DNA of 23,337 bases, from assembly GCA_964568815.1 (NCBI GenBank), contig CAZMRY010000019.1, positions 1 to 23,337 on the forward strand, given 5' to 3'. Numbering within the stretch: the stretch's first letter is position 1; every line of letters begins with the position of its first letter. The position numbers and the translations under genes are program-made. The notes beneath the pieces were generated by a model. The model saw only the letters and a program-made list of their open reading frames with translations, ran no database searches and was not told the DNA's origin. Origin of the DNA: RGIG8700 sp964568815. Its GTDB lineage: Bacteria; Bacillota; Clostridia; RGIG6154. Positions 1 to 6,753 of this stretch are shown here, in pieces.

Positions 1-49
1 CCATAGGCTGACGGGAGGATTGTGATGTAAAAAATTAAGTGTTACAAGG
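1..49 (+). repeat. right end of a MITE-like dispersed repeat (partial copy)
   Basis: Bases 1-49 match 11687-11735 with a single mismatch (position 34 against 11720). The matching stretch is the right arm of the complete palindromic element at 11585-11732, so the rest of this copy lies to the left of the window. Like the complete copy, it ends a few bases before the terminator hairpin of a minus-strand gene. Confidence 0.85.
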
Positions 50-57
50 TACTACCT

Positions 58-88
58 AAAAAATCGGAGCATTAAGCTCCGATTTTTT
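58..88. terminator. intrinsic terminator, probably bidirectional
   Basis: A 13-bp perfect stem (58-70 with 76-88) carries a CGGAGC/GCTCCG core, a 5-nt loop, and A-run/T-run flanks in both directions. On the minus strand it overlaps the last two bases of the stop codon of the 38-aa gene and would terminate it. Confidence 0.85.
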
Positions 89-203
89 AGAATACTTTTT
101 TATTTTCGTTTTTGTTATTTTTATTTTCGTTCTTATTCTGGTTGTTCTTGTTTTCGTTTTTGTTCTGATTTTGATTTTTGTTCTGGTTGTTTTTGTTTTC
201 CAT
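87..203 (-). CDS. 38-aa asparagine-rich mini-protein
   Basis: The sequence shows an ATG at 203-201, an AGGAGA ribosome binding site 8 nt upstream (212-217), 37 further sense codons and TAA at 87-89, followed at once by a terminator. The product is 18 Asn, 9 Lys, 4 Gln and 4 Glu out of 38 residues, with Asn at roughly every second position (starts MENKNNQNKNQN, ends NKKVF). It has no membrane segment and should be disordered and basic. The mixed use of AAC/AAT, AAA/AAG and GAA/CAG codons argues for selection on the protein rather than a simple DNA repeat. It lies 61 bp downstream of the LTA-synthase-family gene, behind a strong hairpin, with no clear promoter of its own. Small Asn/Gln/Lys-rich proteins are widespread in spore-forming Clostridia, but I do not know a function. 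The main alternative is non-coding low-complexity DNA; the binding site, stop and terminator argue against that. Confidence 0.72.
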   Translation of the reverse strand: MENKNNQNKNQNQNKNENKNNQNKNENKNNKNENKKVF

Positions 204-220
204 AATTGACATCTCCTGAA

Positions 221-259
221 AATAATAGTAGTAGCATTTTTGATGCTACTACTATTATT
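221..259 (-). terminator. strong hairpin between the LTA-synthase-family gene and the 38-aa gene
   Basis: A perfect 17-bp stem (221-237 with 243-259) with a 5-nt loop starts 5 nt after the LTA-synthase-family stop codon. On the minus strand the stem is followed by TTTTC and then directly by the ribosome binding site of the 38-aa gene. It probably terminates or attenuates transcription. Because it fills almost the whole 61-bp gap, the mini-gene depends on read-through or on a promoter hidden inside the upstream gene. Confidence 0.75.
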
Positions 260-264
260 TCCGT

Positions 265-2154
265 TTATTTTGTTTTAATGCAATATTTTTTACCGTTTAA
301 AATGTCATACATCAGCAATTTATAATCGTTCGCCATGTGCATATCTTCTTGGTTTATACTGTCAAGTTTTTCCATTTTATTGTTATAAACTGCTGTATTG
401 ACTGTTCCCGGATATTTCCTGCAGAATGCATCTATAGCATTGAAATACCATGGTGTTTCACAGCCTGTTGCCATAAATATTTTCATACCAAGTGTATTTC
501 CGCTTACTTTGTGAGTGAGTCCAAAGGTTGGTTTTTCATAGTTTGTCCACACAACATACGGCGTTTCATAAAGCTGAGAATATTTTGACGAAACAAATTT
601 TTCTGTATGTTCAATATATCCGCTGTCCATATAAGTGCTTCCGTTTGTTCCAAGAAGCGGAAGATGGTCACCGTACATTGCGATTATAACAGGCTCGTCT
701 ACCTTTTCAAAATAATCCACAAGTGCTTTAAACGCCTTATCTGCATTATAAACACCCTGAGAATATCTCTTAAGGTCCATATAATCTTCCTCTGAAAGGG
801 TTGGAGCATACATTTCAAAATCAAAGTTTTCATATCTTGGTGTTGTATATGTTCCGTGATTTTCCATTGTTACTGCAAACTCAAAAATTCTGTCACTTGT
901 TTTATTTTCAAATTCCTTGATTATCTGTTTAACACAAGCCATATCATCGATATATATACCTGATGTATCCTTATAATCAAAATCATCCATACCTTTAAAG
1001 GTATCAAAGCCCATAAGAGGATATGCTGTCAATCGGTTATAAAAATTCTTTCTGTATGGATGAAGTGCAACCGTCTGATATCCGTTTTCCTTATACGCAG
1101 AAACAATTGTAGGTGTTTTACTTGTTATATACTGTGTGTAGGGATATGCTGTTGCCGTAAGAAGGTATGTTGGAAGACCTGTTAAAACCTCAAATTCAGG
1201 TAAACATGTTCCGCCTGCAAAAACAGGTGATAAAAACTTGCCTCTTACTATATTTTTTTCAACAGAATTTATTCCTTCAAACAAATCAACGCTGTATTCA
1301 ACCTCAGGCATAAGTGATGGGTCCCACCATGCCTCATTCTGAATAATTATAACATTTGGTTTTTCTTCTGTTGCTGTTGATTTTACTACTTCATACTTAT
1401 ACTTAAGAGCGTTTATTGCAAATTCGCTGTAATTTTCAGGTTGTTTTGCTGTCATATCCCCTATTCTTGGGAAAAACGTGAGCACAACACCGTTTGCATT
1501 ATAATCTTCAATAGGATTAAATGCCGAAATTTTTACATCTATTTTGGGGAGTACATTGTGTCTGAAGGCTGTACTGAAACAGGTAATATACATTACAACT
1601 GAAAATGCCACAATTGACATTAATCCCAAAGCAATCCTCTGTATTAAGTTAACTGTTTTTTCATATTTTCTGCAGATTTTCCAATGCTTGCGAAGTGACC
1701 ATATATTTATAACAAGTGCCACAACCGCTGAAAGGAAAAATGGTATTTTTGCAAAGGTAACTATTTCCTTTACGTTTCCTATAAGCATAATATCTGCAGG
1801 CAGAAGCGGATTTCCTCTTACTCTGCCAAGAACCTCTGTTACATAACCAAGCCCGAACATTAAAACCGTATTCAAAAGATTTGATAAAAACGAACTTTGT
1901 GTTAAAGTATAAAAAAAGCTCTGTATTGAAAGAAGAAATACATATGTTATAACAAGCTTAACAGGAAAATACATTGATGCGAAAAATCTTATAATTGTAT
2001 TTGGATATGTGAGATGCATAACCTCAAGAGAAAGCAACAAAAATAAAGGTGCAAGGAAAAAATATGCAACTCTTTTATTTTTCTCTTTAATATTATCATC
2101 TTTTAAGCCTATATAAAAATGTCTTTTCGTTATAATCACCTTTTCTTTTGTCAT
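265..2154 (-). CDS. LTA synthase family phosphoglycerol transferase (sulfatase fold), membrane protein
   Basis: This 629-aa protein has about five hydrophobic membrane segments in residues 30-195 and then an extracellular sulfatase-fold catalytic domain from about 265 to 600. Motifs match LtaS: GGT followed by EFEVLTG, with the likely catalytic Thr316; a metal-ligand region NEAWWDP (Glu274); a TMENHG motif (His433); and YGDHLPLLG (Asp496, His497). Members of this family transfer glycerol phosphate from phosphatidylglycerol onto a polymer on the outer face of the membrane, usually lipoteichoic acid. Length is typical (about 600-650 aa). The divergent neighbour at 2665 is a UgtP-type glycolipid synthase, which makes the lipid anchor of LTA in Firmicutes, and this supports the role. 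A related phosphoglycerol transferase acting on another glycan cannot be excluded. No Shine-Dalgarno precedes the ATG; see the promoter at 2164-2192. Confidence 0.88.
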   Translation of the reverse strand: MTKEKVIITKRHFYIGLKDDNIKEKNKRVAYFFLAPLFLLLSLEVMHLTYPNTIIRFFASMYFPVKLVITYVFLLSIQSFFYTLTQSSFLSNLLNTVLMFGLGYVTEVLGRVRGNPLLPADIMLIGNVKEIVTFAKIPFFLSAVVALVINIWSLRKHWKICRKYEKTVNLIQRIALGLMSIVAFSVVMYITCFSTAFRHNVLPKIDVKISAFNPIEDYNANGVVLTFFPRIGDMTAKQPENYSEFAINALKYKYEVVKSTATEEKPNVIIIQNEAWWDPSLMPEVEYSVDLFEGINSVEKNIVRGKFLSPVFAGGTCLPEFEVLTGLPTYLLTATAYPYTQYITSKTPTIVSAYKENGYQTVALHPYRKNFYNRLTAYPLMGFDTFKGMDDFDYKDTSGIYIDDMACVKQIIKEFENKTSDRIFEFAVTMENHGTYTTPRYENFDFEMYAPTLSEEDYMDLKRYSQGVYNADKAFKALVDYFEKVDEPVIIAMYGDHLPLLGTNGSTYMDSGYIEHTEKFVSSKYSQLYETPYVVWTNYEKPTFGLTHKVSGNTLGMKIFMATGCETPWYFNAIDAFCRKYPGTVNTAVYNNKMEKLDSINQEDMHMANDYKLLMYDILNGKKYCIKTK

Positions 2155-2163
2155 ATTATTACA

Positions 2164-2192
2164 ATTATACCACCAACAAACTGAATTTGCAA
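2164..2192 (-). promoter_or_regulatory. sigma-A promoter of the LTA-synthase-family gene; leaderless transcript likely
   Basis: On the minus strand TTGCAA (2192-2187), a 17-bp spacer and a perfect TATAAT (2169-2164) end only 9 nt before the ATG at 2154. A start site 6-8 nt after the -10 box would leave a 5' UTR of about 1-3 nt. No ribosome binding site is visible, in keeping with a leaderless mRNA. Confidence 0.7.
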
Positions 2193-2193
2193 T

Positions 2194-2224
2194 AGTAAAA
2201 GCCTTCCTCAGGAAGGCTTTTACT
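2194..2224 (-). terminator. terminator of the two small membrane-protein genes
   Basis: A perfect 14-bp stem (2194-2207 with 2211-2224) with a 3-nt loop and A/T-rich outer arms overlaps the last base of the 47-aa gene's stop codon. It also separates this mini-operon from the promoter of the LTA-synthase-family gene, which begins 2 bp further on. Confidence 0.85.
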
Positions 2225-2367
2225 CAAAAGATACCGCAACCGTTGTTATTATTATTTCCTGCAAAAAGGATAATGATTACAGCAATAACAATAATCCAGA
2301 TCCAGTAGTTTGAGTCGTTGCCGCAACCACAGTTGTTTGTGCAGCAGTTGTTAGAATAGTCTGACAT
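2224..2367 (-). CDS. 47-aa Cys/Asn-rich single-span membrane protein
   Basis: ATG at 2367-2365 has an AAAGGG binding site (2375-2380) 7 nt upstream; TGA is at 2224-2226. The product starts MSDYSNNCCTNNCGCGNDS, then has one hydrophobic span of about 16 residues (YWIWIIVIAV and on) and ends AGNNNNNGCGIF. Six Cys flank the span, five before and one after. The layout (short Cys/Gly/Asn-rich ends around one helix) resembles the tiny YjcZ-like or sporulation-associated membrane proteins of Firmicutes, but the assignment is by composition only. It is the second gene of a two-gene unit: the 39-aa gene ends 34 nt upstream. Too short for usual gene callers. Confidence 0.75.
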   Translation of the reverse strand: MSDYSNNCCTNNCGCGNDSNYWIWIIVIAVIIILFAGNNNNNGCGIF

Positions 2368-2401
2368 ATTTTAACCCTTTCTTTTAAACTAATATTTTTT
2401 A

Positions 2402-2521
2402 TCAGCAGCCACAGCCCATATCGTGTTCTGTGCCTTTACAGTCACCGCACCAGAAAAGTAATAAGAATAAAATGATGAACCACAAAATTGTGTCCTGGTC
2501 AAAGCCTTTGAATAATGACAT
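2402..2521 (-). CDS. 39-aa single-span membrane protein with Cys-rich C-terminus
   Basis: ATG at 2521-2519 is preceded by AAAGGGGG (about 2529-2536), a strong ribosome binding site at normal distance; TGA is at 2402-2404. The product has a short polar N-terminus (MSLFKGFDQDT), a hydrophobic helix (ILWFIILFLLLFW) and a tail with four Cys (CGDCKGTEHDMGCGC). It is related in style to the following 47-aa gene and is probably co-transcribed with it. Recurrent Clostridial mini-proteins with an FFIILFLLLF-type core look very similar, and their role is not known to me. A TATAAT sits at 2554-2549 on the minus strand, but I see no convincing -35 box, so the promoter class is uncertain. Confidence 0.75.
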   Translation of the reverse strand: MSLFKGFDQDTILWFIILFLLLFWCGDCKGTEHDMGCGC

Positions 2522-2579
2522 TTAAATGCCCCCTTTCATCACCATAATATTATAAAAACTTAAAAGTGTTACAAAGAAT

Positions 2580-2608
2580 TTGACTTTTAGTTAAAAAAAA
2601 GGTATTAT
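2580..2608 (+). promoter_or_regulatory. sigma-A promoter of the ugtP-cca-TPR operon
   Basis: TTGACT (2580-2585), a 17-bp spacer and TATTAT (2603-2608). The expected start site is near 2614-2616, inside the left arm of the inverted repeat at 2610-2647. Confidence 0.75.
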
Positions 2609-2609
2609 A

Positions 2610-2647
2610 AGTGTGATGGGAATATTAAGTTCAAATCCCATCACACT
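2610..2647 (+). promoter_or_regulatory. 12-bp perfect inverted repeat over the transcription start of ugtP
   Basis: Bases 2610-2621 (AGTGTGATGGGA) are the exact reverse complement of 2636-2647, with a 14-nt AT-rich middle. The repeat starts 1 bp after the -10 box and ends 2 nt before the AAGGAGG ribosome binding site at 2650-2656. It could be a repressor operator overlapping the start site, or an RNA hairpin at the very 5' end of the mRNA that controls stability or ribosome access. There is no T-run after it, so it is not a terminator. Confidence 0.65.
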
Positions 2648-2664
2648 GTAAGGAGGTTCTCATT

Positions 2665-3768
2665 ATGAATGTACTTGTTATGTCACTTCCAACCGGCGGA
2701 GGACATCATTCTACCGGTATGGCAATCGTTGAAAGAATCAAGACTTTAGGCCATAATGCAGAAATGGTCGATGTATATGAATATATAAGTCCCACTTTAG
2801 GAAACAGCGTTTCAAAGGGCTATATTATGTCCACAAAATATGCTCCTGAAATTTATGGCTTTGAATATAACCGCAGTGAAGTTAAAGGTGCAACAAGAAA
2901 GGTTCAGGTTTCAAGAACCTTTAATTTTCTTGTTGCTATGGCTTTTTTGTCTTACATAAAGGATTTTAACCCTGATGTTATCGTCTGCACCCATGTTATG
3001 GCTGCACAAATGATAACCTCTTTAAGAAAAAGAGATAAGCTTGATCCCCAAATCAAAGTTGTTGGTATTATAACAGACTTTACCATCCATCCTTTCTGGG
3101 AGCTTGTTAATGTTGACTACTTTATTACTGCTTCAGAGCTTTTAAACAATCAGATTGAAAAAAGAGGTATGGATTTATCAAAGGTCCGTCCTTTAGGTAT
3201 TCCAATAGAGGAAAAATTTGCAAACAAAATCAGCAAATCTGAGGCAAGGAAAATTCTTGGTATAGAAGACAAGAAAACTATTCTTATTATGAGTGGTTCT
3301 ATGGGCTACGGAAGTATTTTCAAACACATAAAACAGCTTGACAGCCTCGAAGATGATTTTCAGATGATAATTGTATGCGGAAAAAATAAAAAAATGTTCC
3401 GCAGAGCAAAAGCCTTTGAAACTCGAAAGACAAAATATGTTTACGGATTTACCAAAGATGTTCATATTATGATGGACGCATCTGAATGTATTATAACAAA
3501 ACCGGGTGGACTTACGGTTTCGGAAAGTCTTGCAAAGGGACTTCCCCTTATTCTCTTTAACCCTATTCCCGGTCAGGAGGACAGAAACCTCGAGTTTCTT
3601 CTTAACAACGGTGTGGCACAGTCTGTTACAGACACTTATCCTGTTGATGATGCTATATATCAGCTTTTAAACAACAAGCCAAGACTTGACAGTCTTGAAA
3701 ATTGCATCAGACAGATAGGCAAACCAAATGCCACAAAAGACCTTTGCGATTTTATTTTAGGATTATAA
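2665..3768 (+). CDS. ugtP: processive diacylglycerol glucosyltransferase / MGDG synthase family (GT28)
   Basis: This 367-aa protein begins with a Rossmann-type strand and the PTGGGHHSTG motif (residues 9-18) of the MGDG-synthase N-terminal domain. It continues with the lipid-facing domain to about residue 180. The C-terminal GT-B half has an LIMSGSMGYGS nucleotide-sugar loop and the ITKPGGLTVSESLAKGLP signature of GT28 enzymes. Such enzymes transfer glucose (or galactose) from a UDP-sugar to diacylglycerol on the inner face of the membrane, giving glycolipids and the anchor for lipoteichoic acid. The divergent LTA-synthase-family gene fits this. The start is set by AAGGAGG 8 nt upstream. The gene ends 3 bp before cca and shares its promoter. 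Sugar specificity and number of sugars cannot be read from the sequence. Confidence 0.87.
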   Translation: MNVLVMSLPTGGGHHSTGMAIVERIKTLGHNAEMVDVYEYISPTLGNSVSKGYIMSTKYAPEIYGFEYNRSEVKGATRKVQVSRTFNFLVAMAFLSYIKDFNPDVIVCTHVMAAQMITSLRKRDKLDPQIKVVGIITDFTIHPFWELVNVDYFITASELLNNQIEKRGMDLSKVRPLGIPIEEKFANKISKSEARKILGIEDKKTILIMSGSMGYGSIFKHIKQLDSLEDDFQMIIVCGKNKKMFRRAKAFETRKTKYVYGFTKDVHIMMDASECIITKPGGLTVSESLAKGLPLILFNPIPGQEDRNLEFLLNNGVAQSVTDTYPVDDAIYQLLNNKPRLDSLENCIRQIGKPNATKDLCDFILGL

Positions 3769-3771
3769 TTT

Positions 3772-5097
3772 ATGTATTTACCCAATTATGTTGAAAAAAT
3801 CATAGAAACCTTAGAAGGCGCAGGCTTTGAAGCTTATGCTGTGGGCGGTTGTGTAAGAGATTATCTTATGGGTATAACACCTGATGACTATGATATTACC
3901 ACCTCTGCAAACCCTGATACCGTAAAGCTTTTATTTGACAGAACTTACGATACAGGAATTGAGCACGGTACTGTTACTGTTCTTATGGATAATATCCCTG
4001 TTGAAGTTACCACCTTCAGATGTGAGGGAGATTATATTGACAACAGAAAGCCATCAAGTGTTTCCTTTGTTAAAAATCTTGCTGAGGATTTAAAAAGGCG
4101 TGATTTTACCATTAACGCCCTTGCATTTAACAACAGATGCGGAATTGTTGACCTTTTCGGCGGTCTTGGTGACATCAAAACCGGTAAAATCAAGTGTGTG
4201 GGAAATCCTGAAGAACGCTTTGAAGAAGATGCTCTTCGTATGCTCCGTGCTGTCCGTTTTGCATGTAAGACAGGTTTTATTCTTACTGAAGAAACTAAAT
4301 CAGCTATACTAAACAAAGCACCTCTTATCAAAAATGTAAGTAAGGAGCGCATTAAAGCTGAGCTTGAAAAGGCTATAATCTCAAAACACAGAGAGATGCT
4401 TTATCTTATATATGACCTTGGGATTTCAAAACAGATTGCAGGCTGGCTTGACTTTTGTATGAAAACTCCACAGAATACAAAATATCATATGTATAATGTT
4501 GGAATGCATATGCTCAAGGCTCTTGAGTATGCTAAATGCGACAAAGATGTTTGCTGGGCAGCACTTCTGCACGACGTGGGCAAACCTTACAAAAGAATTA
4601 CAGACCAAAATGGTGTTGACCATTTTAAGGGACACGAAAAAATCAGTGCACAGATAGCCGATGAAATTATGAGAGAGCTTAAATTTGATAACCGCTCAAG
4701 GCTTAAAATCAAAAAGGTTATTGCTCTGCACAGGTTTGAATATGATTACACTCCATACGGTGTAAAAAAAGCAATCTGTGACTGTGGCAGAGAAGATTTC
4801 AGTCTTCTTCTTGACCTTATGGAGGCAGACAGCAAGGCTCACAGCGAAGAAACAGCAGTTTTAAGGCTTAAAAGCTTAGATTTAATAAAAGAAATCTATG
4901 AAAGCGTAAAGGATGACCCTATAACCCTCAAAGAGCTCAGAATAGACGGAAATGACCTTAAAGGTCTGGGATATACAGGAAGTGAAATAGGAATTATTCT
5001 TGAAAGACTTCTTGATGAGGTTTTAAAAGACAAAACCTTAAACGACAAAAATAAACTTTTACAAATGGCAGGTAATAAAAATGTTCTGGAAATTTAA
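3772..5097 (+). CDS. cca: CCA-adding tRNA nucleotidyltransferase with HD domain
   Basis: This 441-aa enzyme repairs or adds the 3'-terminal CCA of tRNAs. The class II nucleotidyltransferase core is clear: GGCVRD (25-30), the metal-binding DYD pair (Asp39, Asp41), RRDFTINALAF (109-119) and the EDALRMLRAVRFA head/neck region (152-164). A C-terminal HD phosphohydrolase domain follows (LLHDVGKP, His267-Asp268), as in many Clostridial and bacterial Cca proteins. Length is normal. The gene follows ugtP by 3 bp and has only a weak binding site inside the ugtP end, so translation is probably coupled; its last 17 bp overlap the TPR gene. A pure A-adding or CC-adding enzyme is possible, as some lineages split the activity. 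Confidence 0.93.
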   Translation: MYLPNYVEKIIETLEGAGFEAYAVGGCVRDYLMGITPDDYDITTSANPDTVKLLFDRTYDTGIEHGTVTVLMDNIPVEVTTFRCEGDYIDNRKPSSVSFVKNLAEDLKRRDFTINALAFNNRCGIVDLFGGLGDIKTGKIKCVGNPEERFEEDALRMLRAVRFACKTGFILTEETKSAILNKAPLIKNVSKERIKAELEKAIISKHREMLYLIYDLGISKQIAGWLDFCMKTPQNTKYHMYNVGMHMLKALEYAKCDKDVCWAALLHDVGKPYKRITDQNGVDHFKGHEKISAQIADEIMRELKFDNRSRLKIKKVIALHRFEYDYTPYGVKKAICDCGREDFSLLLDLMEADSKAHSEETAVLRLKSLDLIKEIYESVKDDPITLKELRIDGNDLKGLGYTGSEIGIILERLLDEVLKDKTLNDKNKLLQMAGNKNVLEI

Positions 5098-5770
5098 CTA
5101 TGTTAAGGCTGTTAAGCTTGTAGGCGAAGGAAAGCTTAATGATGCACTGTTTCAGTTTGACAAGATGCTTGACAAAAAGCCAAAATATTATGCTATGGTA
5201 CAGTATGCATATTTTTTAATCAAAGCAGGTGAGTTTGACAAGGCTCAAATTCTTTACAACGACTATATTTTTAAAGATATAAGTAAGAAAAAACCTAAAG
5301 ATAAAATTTTAAGCGATATCAACTATGCTCTCCTTGTGTGGAAAAAGGGCGACCTTGATTATGCTATCGAGCTTACTGAAGATATACTTGAAAAATTCAA
5401 AACAACCGCAGTCTATGTTAATCTTGGATTGTTCAAGATTTTAAAGGGTGACTATGAGGATGCTTTAAAAACAAATCTTGAGGCTTATGATTTCTCCCCT
5501 GAAAATCTTGGTGTCCTTGACAATTTAGGTCTTAATTACTATCATCTCGGACAGCTTGACAAAGCAAAGGAAACCTATGAAAAGTTATTTGAGATAAAAG
5601 AAAGCCCTTCCTTTGCGGATTGCTATTACAACTATGGCAAAGTACTTGAGGCTCTTTCATTAAAAGAAGAAGCCAAAGCTTTTTATGAAAAAGCTCTGAC
5701 TTCGGAATTTTCAGTATTCAGTTCTGTTACATATGAGCAGGCTGAAGACTCTCTTAAAAATCTTGCATAA
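5081..5770 (+). CDS. tetratricopeptide-repeat protein
   Basis: This 229-aa soluble protein has no signal peptide and consists of helical pairs of TPR type: repeats are recognisable around residues 16-50, 80-112, 113-145, 146-180 and 182-215, with A/L/Y/G patterns such as GDLDYAIELTEDILEK, GDYEDALKTNLEAY and GQLDKAKETYEKLFE. TPR arrays bind protein partners; no catalytic motif is seen and the partner is unknown. The start overlaps cca by 17 bp with only a weak AGG upstream, which suggests translational coupling. At the 3' end it overlaps the convergent pseudouridine synthase gene by 17 bp. Confidence 0.85.
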   Translation: MFWKFNYVKAVKLVGEGKLNDALFQFDKMLDKKPKYYAMVQYAYFLIKAGEFDKAQILYNDYIFKDISKKKPKDKILSDINYALLVWKKGDLDYAIELTEDILEKFKTTAVYVNLGLFKILKGDYEDALKTNLEAYDFSPENLGVLDNLGLNYYHLGQLDKAKETYEKLFEIKESPSFADCYYNYGKVLEALSLKEEAKAFYEKALTSEFSVFSSVTYEQAEDSLKNLA

Positions 5771-6698
5771 AATACACATCATTAACTGTGAATTCTTTTC
5801 CCCGCAGATAATCAAGCGGGGATTTTTTTGTAAACGAAAATCTCAGCTTGTAAGAATAAAGTGCCTGATATTTATAAGGCAAGTCTTTATTCATTTCGTT
5901 GGTACCGTACTTGGTATCCCCTGCAAGCGGATGACCGATATATGCCATATGTGCCCTTATCTGATGTGTTCTGCCTGTCAACAGCTCCACTTCAAGAAGC
6001 GACAGTCCTTTTTTAGATTTTAACACCTTATATTTTGTTGATATTTTTCTTGCGCCTTCCTGAGGCTCATCAAAAATATAAGCTCTGTTTTCTTTTGAGT
6101 TTTTTATGTGATATGCGTTTAAAGTATCTTCTCTTGGCCATGGCTTTCCGTGAACAATACAAAGATATTTTTTGTCAATCTCTCTGTTTTTGATTTTTTC
6201 GTTCATTGTACGGAGTGCCATTGCATTTTTTGCGGCAATAACAATTCCGCCTGTGTTTTTATCTATTCTGTTACAAAGAGATGGCGTAAAGCTGTTTTCT
6301 TCTTCCGGGATATACTCACCCTTAAGATAAAGATATGCCTGAATCATATCTATTAAAGTGTCCCCATTTGAGGTTTCATCATCGTGAACGCTTGTACCCG
6401 GTTTTTTATCAACCAAAATAATATTATTGTCTTCATATAAGATATTAAGAATGGGCATTATCTTTGTAATGTCCTTTTTGATTTCTTTTTTCTCCAGAAC
6501 ATCGTCATTTAAATAGACCTCAAGTATATCACCTGTCTGAAGTCTTGTTGATATTTCGCATTTCTTGCGGTTAATTTTTATATCTTTTTTTCTGAACGCC
6601 TTATACATCAGTGATTGCGGAAGACTTGGAAATGTTTTTGTAAGAAACTTGTCCACTCGCTGATTTGCATCATTTTCAGTTATAATAAATTTCTGCAT
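5754..6698 (-). CDS. RluA-family RNA pseudouridine synthase
   Basis: This 314-aa enzyme has an N-terminal S4 RNA-binding domain (about residues 12-60: NQRVDKFLTKTFP ... KKDIKINRK ... LQTGDILEVYL) and an RluA-type catalytic domain from about 80. The catalytic motif CNRIDKNTGG contains Asp146, and LTGRTHQIRAHMAYIGHPLAGD (split across about residues 241-262) is the conserved C-terminal segment. Enzymes of this family isomerise specific uridines, usually in 23S rRNA; the target site is not predictable here, with RluC/RluD-like being most likely. A clear AAGGAG precedes the ATG. Its 3' end runs 17 bp into the convergent TPR gene, and the terminator of that opposite operon lies inside this coding region. 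Confidence 0.92.
   Translation of the reverse strand: MQKFIITENDANQRVDKFLTKTFPSLPQSLMYKAFRKKDIKINRKKCEISTRLQTGDILEVYLNDDVLEKKEIKKDITKIMPILNILYEDNNIILVDKKPGTSVHDDETSNGDTLIDMIQAYLYLKGEYIPEEENSFTPSLCNRIDKNTGGIVIAAKNAMALRTMNEKIKNREIDKKYLCIVHGKPWPREDTLNAYHIKNSKENRAYIFDEPQEGARKISTKYKVLKSKKGLSLLEVELLTGRTHQIRAHMAYIGHPLAGDTKYGTNEMNKDLPYKYQALYSYKLRFSFTKKSPLDYLRGKEFTVNDVYFMQDF
5799..5829 (+). terminator. intrinsic terminator of the ugtP-cca-TPR operon, inside the convergent gene
   Basis: A 7-bp GC-rich stem (TCCCCGC at 5799-5805 with GCGGGGA at 5816-5822) with a 10-nt loop is followed by seven T (5823-5829). It lies within the last codons of the opposite-strand pseudouridine synthase gene, so the same bases encode protein on one strand and a terminator on the other. 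Confidence 0.85.
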
Positions 6699-6724
6699 AA
6701 TTTCTCCTTGAATTTGTTTTGAAT

Positions 6725-6753
6725 ATTATAACATAAATTAAAAGTGTCCGCAA
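6725..6753 (-). promoter_or_regulatory. sigma-A promoter of the pseudouridine synthase gene
   Basis: On the minus strand TTGCGG (6753-6748), a 17-bp spacer and TATAAT (6730-6725) with TG two bases upstream. The -35 box falls in the loop and stem edge of the terminator of the upstream gene (6741-6763). Confidence 0.75.

Noticed and set aside
221..259. Hairpin between the LTA-synthase-family gene and the 38-aa gene as a riboswitch
   Set aside because: It is one simple perfect stem with no conserved aptamer-like loops; terminator or attenuator is sufficient.
2563..2573. AGTGTTACAA-like word shared by the MITE-like element, 2563-2573 and (inverted) 7834-7844
   Set aside because: Only 10-11 bp are shared, and at 7834-7844 it is explained by the -10 region of a promoter; too short to call repeat fragments.
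2522..2579. Sigma-A promoter for the two mini-protein genes
   Set aside because: A TATAAT is present at 2554-2549 on the minus strand, but no acceptable -35 box lies 16-18 bp upstream, so I did not list it; another sigma factor is possible.
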